Shown here in pieces: positions 32,805-41,700 of a stretch of DNA of 64,000 bases. This stretch comes from Streptomyces humidus (GTDB lineage Bacteria; Actinomycetota; Actinomycetes; Streptomycetales; Streptomycetaceae). Position 1 is the stretch's first letter, and the number at the start of each line of letters is the position of its first letter. The position numbers and the translations under genes are program-made. The DNA lies in the NCBI RefSeq assembly GCF_014649655.1, contig NZ_BMTL01000006.1:62001-126000 (forward strand). Reading direction: 5' to 3'. The notes beneath the pieces were generated by a model. That model did no database searches. It was given only the letters and a program-made list of their open reading frames with translations, and was not told the DNA's origin.

Positions 32805-35591
32805 ATGCCTCGGCGAACCCCACGCAATACTCTCGACAGACTGAGAACTCCCGGCAGATTCCCCGGGTTCCTGAAGACAGCCTCCGTATGCGCACTGATC
32901 GCCGGTCTTCTGTCGCCGATCACGCAAGTCGCGGCAGCTGCCGAGGCCACGGCCTCGAACGACTACTGCGGCGGCCAGTGTTCCGACATCCTGCCGCCGG
33001 GCGAGAACGGCAACGCCACGCTCGCCCAGGTCCTGCTCAACCAGGCATTCGGGGTCCAGCCCGACCATGCCGAGGACCAGTTGGGCCCCTATGCCAACCT
33101 CGCCAAGGGCTACCCCACGCTCACCAACGCGACGATCAACACCTTCTTCAACGACGCGTCCTTCGGCGTTCCCTCCGATCAAGTCGCCTCCACCCTGGCC
33201 CCGGCGGGCCGCGACGACGTGACGATCGTCCGCGACAAGAAGACGGGCGTCCCGCACATCACCGGCACCACCCGGTACGGCACCGAGTTCGGCGCCGGAT
33301 ACGCCGCCGCCCAGGACCGGCTCTGGCTCATGGACGTGTTCCGCCATGTCGGCCGCGGCCAGCTCACCGCCTTCGCGGGCGGCGCCCCCTCCAACCAGGG
33401 CCTGGAACAGCAGTTCTGGCGCAGTGCTCCGTACACCGAGGCAGACCTCCAGGCCCAGATCGACAACGCCGTCGCGACCAACGGCGCCCGCGGTCAGCAG
33501 GCCCTCGCCGACGCGGGCGCCTACCTGGCCGGCATCAACGCGTACATCGACGCATCCGACAGCGGCCGCTACTTCCCCGGTGAATACGTCCTGACCGGCC
33601 ACAAGGACTCAATCACCAACGCCGGCACCATCGACCACTTCAAGATCACCGACCTGGTGGCGCTGGCCTCGGTCATCGGCACGCTCTTCGGCTCCGGCGG
33701 CGGCGGCGAGGTCGACAACGCCGTGTCGCTGCTCGCCGCGCAGGAGAAGTACGGCGTGGAACAGGGCACCCAGGTCTGGGAGGCCTTCCGCGAGCGCAAC
33801 GACCCCGAGGCCGTCCTGACCGTCCACGACGGCGAGAGCTTCCCGTACGCCGCCAAGCCGGCGAGCCCGCAGGGCGCGGCGCTGCCCGACGACGGATCGG
33901 TGACCACGCAGCCGCTGGTCTACGATGCCACCGGCACCGGCGGCACCCAGAGCGCCTCCGCCACCGCCGCCGCGGCCACCGCGTCCGCCCTCGGCTCGGC
34001 CCGGCGCGGCATGTCCAACGCCCTCGTGGTGAGCGGCCGGTCGACGGCCAGCGGCCACCCGATCGCCGTCTTCGGCCCGCAGACCGGCTACTTCGCCCCC
34101 CAGCTGCTCATGCTCCAGGAGATCCAGGGCCCGGGCATCAGCGCCCGCGGCGCCTCCTTCGCGGGCCTGAGCATGTACGTCGAGCTCGGCCGCGGCCAGG
34201 ACTACGCGTGGAGCGCCACGACGTCCGGCCAGGACATCATCGACTCCTACGCGGTCGAACTGTGCCAGGACGACTACCACTACCTGTACCACGGCGTCTG
34301 CACGGCCATGGACGTCGTCGAGCAGAAGAACGCCTGGAAGCCGACGACCGCCGACGCGACGGCCGCCGGCTCGTACACCATGCGCGTCTACCGCACCAAG
34401 TACGGCCCCGTGCAGTACCGGGCGACCGTCGGCGGCAAGAAGGTCGCCTACACCACCCTGCGCTCGTCCTTCATGCACGAGGCCGACTCGATCATCGGCT
34501 TCCAGATGCTGAACGACCCGGACTACGTCAAGAGCCCGCAGACCTTCCAGAACGCGGTGCAGCACATCAACTACACCTTCAACTGGTTCTACGCCGACTC
34601 CTCCCACACCGCCTACTACAACAGCGGTGACAACCCGGTGCGCGCGAGCGGCGTAGACGCCGAGTTCCCGGTGTGGGCGCAGGCGCAGTACGAGTGGAAG
34701 AACTGGGTCCCGGCCACCAACACGGCCGCGTACACGCCTCCTTCGGCGCACCCCAACTCCATCGACCAGGACTACTACATCTCCTGGAACAACAAGCAGG
34801 CCAAGGACTACGCGACGGCCTCGTGGGGCGACGGGTCCGTGCACCGCGGCAACCTGCTGGAGGACCGGGTGAAGAAGCTGGTCGCGGCCGGCGGCGTCAC
34901 GCGCGCGTCCCTCACGAAGGCGATGGCCGACGCGGCCCTCGTCGACCTGCGGGCCGAGGACGTCCTGCCCGACCTGCTGAAGGTGGTCAACAGCTCCCCG
35001 GTCACCGACTCCACGGCCGCTGCCGCGGTGACCAAGCTCCAGACCTGGCTCACGGCGGGCGGCAGGCGCACGGAGACGAAGGCCGGCTCCAAGACCTACG
35101 CCGACGCCGACGCGATCCGCATCCTGGACGCCTGGTGGCCGCTGCTGGTGAAGGCCGAGTTCGAACCCGGTCTCGGCGCCGACCTGTACAGCGCGTTCAC
35201 CGTCAACCTGCCCGTGGACGAGGCGCCGTCGGCCGCCCACGGACCGACCGGGGCGCACGCCGGCAGCTCCTTCCAGTACGGCTGGTGGAGCTATGTCGAC
35301 AAGGACGTCCGAGCGGTGCTCGGCGAGCCGGTGCAGGGCGGACTGACGCAGAAGTACTGCGGCGGCGGCACCCTCGGCGGCTGCCGTGACGTTCTGATCA
35401 GCACCCTGAAGACGGCGGCCGGCAAGACCGCGGCCCAGGTCTACCCCGGCGACGCCCTGTGCGCGGCGGGCAACCAGTGGTGCGCCGACTCGATCGTCCA
35501 GCGCACGCTGGGCGGCATCAAGCACGGCAACATCAGCTGGCAGAACCGCCCCACCTTCCAGCAGGTGGTGGAGTTCACCTCGCACCGGTAG
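32805..35591 (+). CDS. Secreted penicillin acylase-family Ntn hydrolase
   Basis: 928 residues. A long basic Sec signal (FLKTASVCALIAGLLSPITQ) ends near AAAAEATAS. The alpha-chain part contains VTIVRDKKTGVPHITG and FGAGYAAAQDRLWLMD, the conserved penicillin-acylase stretches. The autocatalytic cleavage site is Gly-Met-Ser404-Asn (RGMSNALVVSG), which makes Ser404 the N-terminal nucleophile of the beta chain. Later family blocks are GHPIAVFGPQTGYFAPQ, SMYVELGRGQDYAWS and the HEADSIIGFQMLND region. Related Streptomyces enzymes cleave acyl-homoserine lactones, aculeacin or other lipopeptide side chains; substrate here is unknown. TAGGAGC sets the ATG at 32805. A very strong terminator follows. Confidence 0.92.
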   Translation: MPRRTPRNTLDRLRTPGRFPGFLKTASVCALIAGLLSPITQVAAAAEATASNDYCGGQCSDILPPGENGNATLAQVLLNQAFGVQPDHAEDQLGPYANLAKGYPTLTNATINTFFNDASFGVPSDQVASTLAPAGRDDVTIVRDKKTGVPHITGTTRYGTEFGAGYAAAQDRLWLMDVFRHVGRGQLTAFAGGAPSNQGLEQQFWRSAPYTEADLQAQIDNAVATNGARGQQALADAGAYLAGINAYIDASDSGRYFPGEYVLTGHKDSITNAGTIDHFKITDLVALASVIGTLFGSGGGGEVDNAVSLLAAQEKYGVEQGTQVWEAFRERNDPEAVLTVHDGESFPYAAKPASPQGAALPDDGSVTTQPLVYDATGTGGTQSASATAAAATASALGSARRGMSNALVVSGRSTASGHPIAVFGPQTGYFAPQLLMLQEIQGPGISARGASFAGLSMYVELGRGQDYAWSATTSGQDIIDSYAVELCQDDYHYLYHGVCTAMDVVEQKNAWKPTTADATAAGSYTMRVYRTKYGPVQYRATVGGKKVAYTTLRSSFMHEADSIIGFQMLNDPDYVKSPQTFQNAVQHINYTFNWFYADSSHTAYYNSGDNPVRASGVDAEFPVWAQAQYEWKNWVPATNTAAYTPPSAHPNSIDQDYYISWNNKQAKDYATASWGDGSVHRGNLLEDRVKKLVAAGGVTRASLTKAMADAALVDLRAEDVLPDLLKVVNSSPVTDSTAAAAVTKLQTWLTAGGRRTETKAGSKTYADADAIRILDAWWPLLVKAEFEPGLGADLYSAFTVNLPVDEAPSAAHGPTGAHAGSSFQYGWWSYVDKDVRAVLGEPVQGGLTQKYCGGGTLGGCRDVLISTLKTAAGKTAAQVYPGDALCAAGNQWCADSIVQRTLGGIKHGNISWQNRPTFQQVVEFTSHR

Positions 35592-35597
35592 TACCCG

Positions 35598-35637
35598 CGA
35601 CGGCGGGCCGTGTCCTGATGGACGCGGCCCGCCGTCG
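35598..35637 (+). terminator. Strong hairpin terminator after penicillin acylase
   Basis: CGACGGCGGGCCG (35598-35610) pairs perfectly with CGGCCCGCCGTCG (35625-35637); inside, GTCC and GGAC pair around a TGAT tetraloop, giving an almost unbroken 18-bp helix 7 bp after the stop codon. Confidence 0.85.
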
Positions 35638-36019
35638 GCATCCGCCGCGCCGGTTCGGAGTGCACGACGTCGCCGTCGCCCCGGGCGCGGAGTCCCGCCC
35701 CGGCCGAAGCGCCGCCCCCTGCCGGAGTCCCGCCCCGCCGGAGCCGTCGCCGCGTCGACGGTCACGTCCCGGCGAGTGCACACGCGCGTGTGCCCGGCAC
35801 GGTCCGCACCCGGGCCTGCCCCTGGCGACCGCCCGACGCCGGCAACCGCACCCTGGGCGCCCCCGGGCATCCGCCCGCGTTCGCGCCCGCGCGCGGGCTG
35901 CGGCCTGCGACCATGGGGCCTCGGCGTACGTCACGACTCGCACGGACGAGAAGGGGTCCTGGTGTCCCGTCGGGGCCGCCGGGCCCGGCGGCGATCCCCG
36001 GCAACCCTTCCGTCGCAAC

Positions 36020-36039
36020 ATACCGACTGGTTAGTCTGG
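36020..36039 (+). promoter_or_regulatory. TetR-type palindrome ATACCGACTGGTTAGTCTGG
   Basis: Imperfect inverted repeat centred on GACT-GGTT-AGTC, flanked by CC/GG, 44 bp before the SDR ATG. Its left half ATACCGAC matches the outer half-site of the palindrome at 41552-41569 on the other side of the locus. Confidence 0.5.
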
Positions 36040-36082
36040 CGCGCAGAGCCGATTCGTGCCGCAGCCGCGTCTAAGGAGACCG

Positions 36083-36847
36083 ATGGTGGAAGCCGTGCAG
36101 GATGCCGCAGTGGTCGTGACCGGAGCCGGAGGCGGCATCGGGGCCGCGCTGGCCCGCCGCTTCGCCGCCGAGGGCGCCCGGGTCGTCGTCAACGACCTGG
36201 ACGCCGGGCGGGCCGAGGCGGTGGCCGCCGAGATCGGCGGCGTCGCGGTGCCCGGCGACGCCTCCACGATCGTCGAGCGCGCCCGCGAGGCGCTCGGCGG
36301 CGCCGTCGACGTGTACTGCGCCAACGCCGGGGTCGCCTCGGGCGGCTCCGAGGCGGCCGACGCGGCCGTCTGGGCCGAGGCCTGGGACGTCAACGTCATG
36401 GCCCACGTCCGCGCGGCCCACGCACTGCTCCCGCACTGGCTGGAGCGCGGCCGCGGCCGGTTCGTGTCGACCGTCTCCGCAGCCGGTCTGCTCACCATGA
36501 TCGGAGCCGCCCCCTACAGCGTCACCAAGCACGGCGCGTACGCCTTCGCCGAATGGCTGTCGCTCACCTACCGCCATCGGGGGATCCAGGTCCACGCGAT
36601 CTGCCCCCAGGGCGTGCGCACCGACATGCTGGACGCCACCGGCAGCGCGGGCGACCTGGTTCTCAAGCCGACCGCGATCGACCCGCAGGACGTGGCGGAC
36701 GCCCTGTTCGAGGGCATCGCCGAGGACCGCTTCCTGATCCTGCCGCACCCCGAGGTCGCCGGGTACTACCAGGCGCGCGCCGCCGACCCCGACCGCTGGC
36801 TGACCAACATGAACCACCTGCAGCAGAAGTGGGAGACCGCCGAATGA
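36083..36847 (+). CDS. Short-chain dehydrogenase/reductase
   Basis: 254 residues, classical SDR fold: cofactor loop VVVTGAGGGIGAALARRF, NAG motif in VYCANAGVASGG, and the active site Ser/Tyr/Lys in TVSAAGLLTMIGAAPYSVTK. The NDLDAGRAE segment after beta-2 (Asp) favours NAD. In this operon it probably oxidises a 3-hydroxyacyl or related intermediate. TAAGGAGA sets the ATG at 36083, and the stop overlaps the ligase start as ATGA. Confidence 0.93.
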   Translation: MVEAVQDAAVVVTGAGGGIGAALARRFAAEGARVVVNDLDAGRAEAVAAEIGGVAVPGDASTIVERAREALGGAVDVYCANAGVASGGSEAADAAVWAEAWDVNVMAHVRAAHALLPHWLERGRGRFVSTVSAAGLLTMIGAAPYSVTKHGAYAFAEWLSLTYRHRGIQVHAICPQGVRTDMLDATGSAGDLVLKPTAIDPQDVADALFEGIAEDRFLILPHPEVAGYYQARAADPDRWLTNMNHLQQKWETAE

Positions 36848-38517
36848 CCCCGTCCGCCTCCCGGTACGCGACCAAGCCCTGGCTCGCCCTCCTCGACGAC
36901 GCCCAGCGCGCCCCGATCCAGCCCGCCGACACCCTCGTGCACGCCTTCCGCCGGTCCGCGGCCGAGGCCCCCGACCGCGTCTGCCTCGCCTACTTCGACG
37001 GCCGGCTCGGCTACCGCGAGGTCGACGAGCTCAGCGACTCCGTCGCCGGGCACCTCGCCGCCCGCGGCCTGGCGCGGGGCGACCGGGTCGCCGTCGTGCT
37101 GCAGAACTCCCCGCTCTTCGTCATCGCCCTGCTCGGCGCGTGGAAGGCCGGCGCGACCGTCGTGCCGGTGAACCCGATGCACAAGTCCGCGGAGGTCGCC
37201 CATGTCCTGCGGGACGGCGAGGTCACGGCACTGATCTGCTCCGACCGCGCGTGGGAGACGTATCTGCGCGACACGGCCGCCGACTCGCCCGTGCGGATCG
37301 TGCTCACCGGCTGCGAGCTGGACTTCCAGACACGCGGCGACACACGCGTGCTCGCCTTCGAGCGCCTCCCGCAGGCCCCAGACGCCGACGACCTCACCGC
37401 CGTCGCCCGCGCCGGACACCAGGCGCCCGAGGGCCGCGCCGCCGGCCCCGCCGACATCGCCCTGATCAGCTACACCTCGGGCACCAGCGGAGCCCCCAAG
37501 GGCGCCACCAACACGCACGGCAACATCATGCACAACGCCGAGCGCCAGCGCACCGGGCTGCGCCTGCCCGATGCTCCCGTGTACTACGCGCTCGCGCCCC
37601 TGTTCCACATCACCGGCATGGTCTGCCAGCTCGCCGCCTGTCTGAACAGCGCGGGCACGCTCGTCCTGACGTACCGCTTCGACGCGGGCGTCGTGCTGGA
37701 GGCGTTCGCCGAGCACCGGCCGCACTACACGGTCGGCCCGTCCACCGCCTTCATGGCGCTGGCCGCCCACCCGGCCTGCACGCGGGACCACTTCGCGTCC
37801 TTCGCGCACATCTCCTCCGGCGGCGCACCGCTGCCGCCGGCCCTGGTGGAGAAGTTCCGGGCCGGCTTCGGGCCCTACATCCGCAACGGCTACGGGCTCA
37901 CCGAGTGCACCGCGCCGTGCGCCTCCGTCCCGGCGCAGCTGGAGGCGCCGGTCGACCCCGCCTCCGGGACCCTCGCCGTCGGCGTGCCCGGCCCCGACAC
38001 GGTCGTGCGCATCGTCGACGACCAGGGCGTGGAGGCGCCCTTCGGCGAGCAGGGCGAGATCGTCGTACGAGGTCCGCAGGTCGTGCCCGGATACTGGCGG
38101 CTGCCCGAGGCCACGGCCGAGACCTTCCCCGACGGCGAGCTGCGCACCGGCGACATCGGCTTCATGGACGAACAGGGCTGGCTGTACGTCGTGGACCGCA
38201 AGAAGGACATGATCAACGCGTCCGGGTTCAAGGTGTGGCCGCGCGAGGTCGAGGACGTGCTGTACACGCATCCGGCGGTGCGCGAGGCGGCCGTCGTCGG
38301 GGTGCCGGACGGCTACCGCGGCGAGACCGTCAGGGCCTACATCAGCCTGCGTCCCGGCGCCGAGGCGGATGCCGGTACGCTCGCGGCCTACTGCAAGGAC
38401 AGGCTGGCGGCGTACAAGTATCCGCGTCAGGTGGAGATCCTGCCCGATCTGCCCAAGACGGCGACTGGCAAGATCCTCCGTCGGGAACTGCGTTCCCGCG
38501 CACATGACGGCCGGTGA
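36844..38517 (+). CDS. Acyl-CoA synthetase (AMP-forming)
   Basis: 557 residues of the ANL superfamily. The nucleotide loop ISYTSGTSGAPKGATNTHGN, the acyl-pocket NGYGLTECTAPCASVP, the hinge LRTGDIGFMDEQGWLYVVDR, KDMINASGFKVWPREVE and the catalytic Lys in KTATGKILRREL are all intact. It activates a carboxylic acid with ATP and loads it onto CoA. Full length and motif quality suggest an active enzyme; substrate may be a fatty acid or steroid side chain. It overlaps the SDR gene by 4 bp and the TetR gene starts about 20 bp after it. Confidence 0.95.
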   Translation: MTPSASRYATKPWLALLDDAQRAPIQPADTLVHAFRRSAAEAPDRVCLAYFDGRLGYREVDELSDSVAGHLAARGLARGDRVAVVLQNSPLFVIALLGAWKAGATVVPVNPMHKSAEVAHVLRDGEVTALICSDRAWETYLRDTAADSPVRIVLTGCELDFQTRGDTRVLAFERLPQAPDADDLTAVARAGHQAPEGRAAGPADIALISYTSGTSGAPKGATNTHGNIMHNAERQRTGLRLPDAPVYYALAPLFHITGMVCQLAACLNSAGTLVLTYRFDAGVVLEAFAEHRPHYTVGPSTAFMALAAHPACTRDHFASFAHISSGGAPLPPALVEKFRAGFGPYIRNGYGLTECTAPCASVPAQLEAPVDPASGTLAVGVPGPDTVVRIVDDQGVEAPFGEQGEIVVRGPQVVPGYWRLPEATAETFPDGELRTGDIGFMDEQGWLYVVDRKKDMINASGFKVWPREVEDVLYTHPAVREAAVVGVPDGYRGETVRAYISLRPGAEADAGTLAAYCKDRLAAYKYPRQVEILPDLPKTATGKILRRELRSRAHDGR

Positions 38518-38537
38518 CACATCGAGGAAGAAGGCAG

Positions 38538-39140
38538 GTGGCGGCAGTGCCCAGGACTACGGACGGCGACGGGACGCCGGTGCCGCAGCGGCTGCTCGCC
38601 GCCGCCACCCGGCTCTTCGCCGAGCAGGGCTACGACCGCACGTCGGTGCAGGAGATCGTCGAGGCCGCGGGCGTCACCAAGGGCGCGCTGTACCACTACT
38701 TCGGGTCCAAGGACGACCTGCTGCACGAGGTCTACGCGCGCGTGCTGCGCGTCCAGCAGGAGCGGCTCGACGCGTTCGCGGGCGCCGACGAGCCGATCGA
38801 GAAGCGGCTGCGGGGCGCGGCGGCGGACGTCGTCGTCACGACGATCGAGAACCTCGACGACGCGATGATCTTCTTCCGTTCGATGCACCATCTGAGCCCC
38901 GAGAAGAACAAGCAGGTGCGCGCGGAGCGGCGGCGCTACCACGAACGCTTCCGCGCACTGGTCGAGGAGGGCCAGCGGGCCGGCGTCTTCTCCACGGCGA
39001 CCCCGGCCGACCTGGTCGTGGACTACCACTTCGGGTCCGTGCACCACCTGTCGACCTGGTACCGCCCGGACGGCCCGATGGGCGCGCAGGAGGTCGCCGA
39101 CCACCTCGCCGACCTGCTGCTGCGCGCGCTGCGGCCGTAG
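38538..39140 (+). CDS. TetR family regulator of the acyl-CoA locus
   Basis: About 200 residues. The HTH includes AATRLFAEQGYDRTSVQEIV then EAAGVTKGALYHYFGSKDDL. The C-terminal domain (FRSMHHLSPEKNKQVRAERR) resembles KstR2/acyl-CoA-sensing repressors. The GTG at 38538 is preferred since GAAGAAGG lies just upstream; 38514 (overlapping the ligase stop) and 38547 are alternatives. It is the last gene of the SDR-ligase operon and convergent with the phosphotransferase-dehydrogenase pair. Related palindromes at both outer promoters make it the likely repressor of the whole locus. Confidence 0.88.
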   Translation: MAAVPRTTDGDGTPVPQRLLAAATRLFAEQGYDRTSVQEIVEAAGVTKGALYHYFGSKDDLLHEVYARVLRVQQERLDAFAGADEPIEKRLRGAAADVVVTTIENLDDAMIFFRSMHHLSPEKNKQVRAERRRYHERFRALVEEGQRAGVFSTATPADLVVDYHFGSVHHLSTWYRPDGPMGAQEVADHLADLLLRALRP

Positions 39141-39179
39141 GCCCGGCGGACAGGAAAGCCGGACCGCGAGGACCACGAC

Positions 39180-39208
39180 GGGGGCGGTCGTCCAGGACGA
39201 CCGCCCCC
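39180..39208. terminator. Bidirectional hairpin between convergent operons
   Basis: GGGGGCGGTCGTC (39180-39192) and GACGACCGCCCCC (39196-39208) form a perfect 13-bp stem with a CAG loop, in the 87-bp gap between the TetR and acyl-CoA dehydrogenase stop codons. Confidence 0.85.
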
Positions 39209-39227
39209 ACCGGCTCCCCGCGCCTAC

Positions 39228-40478
39228 TTACAGGTACTTCTTCAGCTCCCGGCGGGCCAGCGACCGCTGGTGGACCTCGTCCGGCCCGTCCGCGATCATC
39301 AGCGTGCGCGCACTGGCGTACAGCTCGGCCAGCGGGAAGTCCTGGCTCACGCCGCCCGCGCCGTGCAGCTGGATCGCCCGGTCGATGATGTCGACGACCG
39401 CGCGGGGCGTCGCGATCTTGATGGCCTGGATCTCCGTGTGGGCGCCCCGGTTGCCGACGGTGTCCATCATCCAGGCGGTCTTCAGCACCAGCAGCCGCAG
39501 CTGCTCGACCGTCACACGGGCGTCCGCGATCCAGTTGTGGACCACGCCCTGCCGGGCCAGCGCCTTGCCGAAGGCGTCGCGGGAGACGGCCCGGCGGCAC
39601 ATCAGCTCGATCGCCCGCTCGGCCATGCCGATCAGCCGCATGCAGTGGTGGATGCGGCCGGGGCCGAGCCGGGCCTGGGCGATGGCGAAGCCGCCGCCCT
39701 CCTCGCCGATCAGGTTCGCCGCCGGCACCCGCGCGTGGTCGAAGACCACCTCGGCGTGGCCGCCGTGGGAGTGGTCCTCGTAGCCGAAGACCTTCATGGC
39801 CCGCTCGACGGTGACGCCCGGGGTGTCGCGCGGCACGAGCACCATGGACTGCTGGCGGCGGACGTCGGAGGCGTCCGGGTCCGTCTTGCCCATCACGATG
39901 AAGATCCGGCAGTCCGGGTTCATCGCCCCGGAGATGTACCACTTGCGGCCCGTGACGACGTACTCCCCCCCGCTCTCGGCTCCGCTCGAACGGGAGGCGC
40001 CCCCCTCGTCGCGCTCGATGAGCGTGGTGATGTTGGTGGCGTCGGAGGAGGCCACCTCCGGCTCGGTCATCGCGAACGCCGAGCGGATCTCCCCGGCGAG
40101 CAGCGGCTCCAGCCACTGCTTCTTCTGCCGCTCGTCCCCGAACTGCGCGAGCACCTCCATGTTCCCGGTGTCGGGCGCGGCGCAGTTCAGGGCCGTCGGC
40201 GCCAGATGCGGGGAACGGCCGGTGATCTCCGCCAGGGGCGCGTACTGCAGGTTCGTCAGACCCGCGCCGTGCTCGGCGTCGGGCAGGAAGAGGTTCCACA
40301 GCCCCTGCCTGCGCGCCTCCGCCTTGAGGTCCTCGACCACGGCGGGTGTGTCCCACGGCGAGGCCAGCAGCGCGCGCTGCTCCTCCGCCACGGACTCGGC
40401 CGGGTAGACGTACTCGTCCATGAAGGCGAGCAGCCGGGCGCGGAGTTCCTCGGTACGGGCGTCGAACGTGAAGTCCAT
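39228..40478 (-). CDS. Acyl-CoA dehydrogenase (ACAD10/11-like) with inserted peptide
   Basis: 416 residues. Conserved blocks: GLWNLFLPDAEHGAGLTNLQ, FAMTEPEVASSDATNI (FAD contact), YVVTGRKWYISGAMNPDC, VFGYEDHSHGGHAEVVFDHA, ARLGPGRIHHCMRLIGMAE and DGPDEVHQRSLARREL. This family uses the position of the DGPDEVH motif in place of the usual EGT catalytic Glu region and works on long or 4-hydroxy acyl-CoA. A 14-residue Gly/Ser-rich stretch (EGGASRSSGAESGG) interrupts the protein at about residue 155; it is encoded by a Streptomyces palindromic repeat element. The gene follows the phosphotransferase by 5 bp. Confidence 0.93.
   Translation of the reverse strand: MDFTFDARTEELRARLLAFMDEYVYPAESVAEEQRALLASPWDTPAVVEDLKAEARRQGLWNLFLPDAEHGAGLTNLQYAPLAEITGRSPHLAPTALNCAAPDTGNMEVLAQFGDERQKKQWLEPLLAGEIRSAFAMTEPEVASSDATNITTLIERDEGGASRSSGAESGGEYVVTGRKWYISGAMNPDCRIFIVMGKTDPDASDVRRQQSMVLVPRDTPGVTVERAMKVFGYEDHSHGGHAEVVFDHARVPAANLIGEEGGGFAIAQARLGPGRIHHCMRLIGMAERAIELMCRRAVSRDAFGKALARQGVVHNWIADARVTVEQLRLLVLKTAWMMDTVGNRGAHTEIQAIKIATPRAVVDIIDRAIQLHGAGGVSQDFPLAELYASARTLMIADGPDEVHQRSLARRELKKYL
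39964..40009. repeat. Streptomyces palindromic repeat element inside acyl-CoA dehydrogenase gene
   Basis: The segment reads, on the plus strand, CCCCCCCGCTCTCGGCTCCG then CTCGAACGGGAGGCGCCCCC. The core CGCTCTCGGCT-CCGCTCGA resembles the CTCGGCTTCGCTCGAG-type extragenic elements I recall from many Streptomyces genomes. Here it is in frame and encodes the 14-residue Gly/Ser insertion of the dehydrogenase. No second copy was spotted in this window. Confidence 0.6.
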
Positions 40479-40483
40479 GCCGG

Positions 40484-41506
40484 TCAGCCTTCCTGGAGAG
40501 TGGTCAGTCCGTGTTCGATGAAGACGGGGACGAGCTCGCCGATGCGGTCGAAGCCGCGCCCCACCGTCTGGCCCAGCGTGTACCGGTAGTGGATCCCCTC
40601 CAGGATCACCGCGAGCTTGAACCAGGCGAACGCCGTGTACCAGGAGACCGCCGACACGTCCCGCCCGGAGCGGGCCGCGTACCGCTCGATCAGCTCGGCC
40701 GGCGACGGATGCCCGGGGGCGGCGGCCGTCGTGGAGATCGGGGAGTCCGGCAGCCGCAGCGGCACGCTGTACATCACCAGCAGGCCCAGGTCCGTCAACG
40801 GGTCGCCGAGCGTCGACATCTCCCAGTCGAGGACGGCCCGGATGCTGTCGTCCGGGCCGATCAGCACGTTGTCGAGCCGGTAGTCACCGTGCACGACGGC
40901 GGGCGCGGGGGACTGCGGCAGCTCGCGGCCCAGGGCCGCGTGGAGTTCGTCGACCCCGGCCAGGTCGCGGCTGCGGGAGGCGTCCAGCTGCTTGCCCCAG
41001 CGGCGCAGCTGCCGGTCCAGGAAGCCCTCGGGGCGGCCGAAGTCGGCCAGGCCCACCCCGGCGGGGTCCACCGCGTGCAGTTCCACCAGCGTGTCGACCA
41101 GTGACAGGATCGCGTCCCGGGTGCGCCGCTCGCCGAGCGGGACGAGTTCGTCGGCCGTCCGGTACGGAGTGCCCTCGACGAACTCCATCACGTAGAAGGG
41201 CGCCCCGAGCACCTGCTCGTCCTCGCACAGCAGCACCGGCCGTGGCACCGGCACGCTCGTCGGATGGAGCGCGCTGATCACCCGGTGCTCGCGCCTCATG
41301 TCGTGCGCGGTGGCCAGGACGTGCCCGAGCGGAGGCCGCCGGACGACCCACCTGCTCGTGCCGTCGGAGACCGCGTAGGTGAGGTTCGACCGCCCGCCCT
41401 CGATCAGCCGGCCGGTCAGGGGCCCGTGGACCAGGCCGGGACGCTCGCGCTCCAACAGGGCGCGCAGCCGGTCGAGGTCGAGTCCGGGCGGATGGTCGGG
41501 GCTCAT
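40484..41506 (-). CDS. Aminoglycoside phosphotransferase-fold (APH) protein of acyl-CoA locus
   Basis: 340 residues with the APH kinase fold: N-lobe GRLIEGGRSNLTYAVSDG and EHRVISALHPTSVPVPRP, catalytic loop VVHGDYRLDNVLIGPD, and metal motif VLDWEMSTLGDPLTDLG. Proteins like this pair with ACAD10/11-type dehydrogenases; the phosphorylation of 4-hydroxyacyl-CoA by the related kinase domain of ACAD10 is established, so a 4-hydroxy acid pathway is plausible here. CAGGAGCGACGC before the ATG at 41506 supports that start. It leads the two-gene minus-strand operon. Confidence 0.92.
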   Translation of the reverse strand: MSPDHPPGLDLDRLRALLERERPGLVHGPLTGRLIEGGRSNLTYAVSDGTSRWVVRRPPLGHVLATAHDMRREHRVISALHPTSVPVPRPVLLCEDEQVLGAPFYVMEFVEGTPYRTADELVPLGERRTRDAILSLVDTLVELHAVDPAGVGLADFGRPEGFLDRQLRRWGKQLDASRSRDLAGVDELHAALGRELPQSPAPAVVHGDYRLDNVLIGPDDSIRAVLDWEMSTLGDPLTDLGLLVMYSVPLRLPDSPISTTAAAPGHPSPAELIERYAARSGRDVSAVSWYTAFAWFKLAVILEGIHYRYTLGQTVGRGFDRIGELVPVFIEHGLTTLQEG

Positions 41507-41551
41507 GCGTCGCTCCTGTGGGCGGGACGGGTGAACAGGACCCGCCCCATG

Positions 41552-41569
41552 ATGCCGACCGGTCGGTAT
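41552..41569 (-). promoter_or_regulatory. TetR operator candidate ATGCCGACC-GGTCGGTAT
   Basis: 18-bp inverted repeat with one mismatched pair, 45 bp upstream of the phosphotransferase ATG. The half-site ATACCGAC is also found at 36020 in front of the SDR operon, so both ends of the acyl-CoA locus are likely bound by the same TetR. Confidence 0.65.
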
Positions 41570-41700
41570 GCCGTCCAGTGGTCCCGCCCGACGTGATCGG
41601 GGCCACGATAGGCGACGGCCCCCCGGGCGGTGCCCGGGGGAGCCGTGGACGGGCGGTTCCCGGCCGCGCGCCCGCCCTCCTGCGGACGCGCCCCGCGACG

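Larger units (their letters stand above)
35592..36082. other. Gene-free 491-bp region between penicillin acylase and SDR operon
   Basis: Contains the penicillin acylase terminator at its left end and the SDR operon promoter region with a TetR-type site at about 36020-36039 at its right end. In between (35640-36000) I see only GC-rich sequence with chance open frames and no recognisable gene. Confidence 0.7.
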
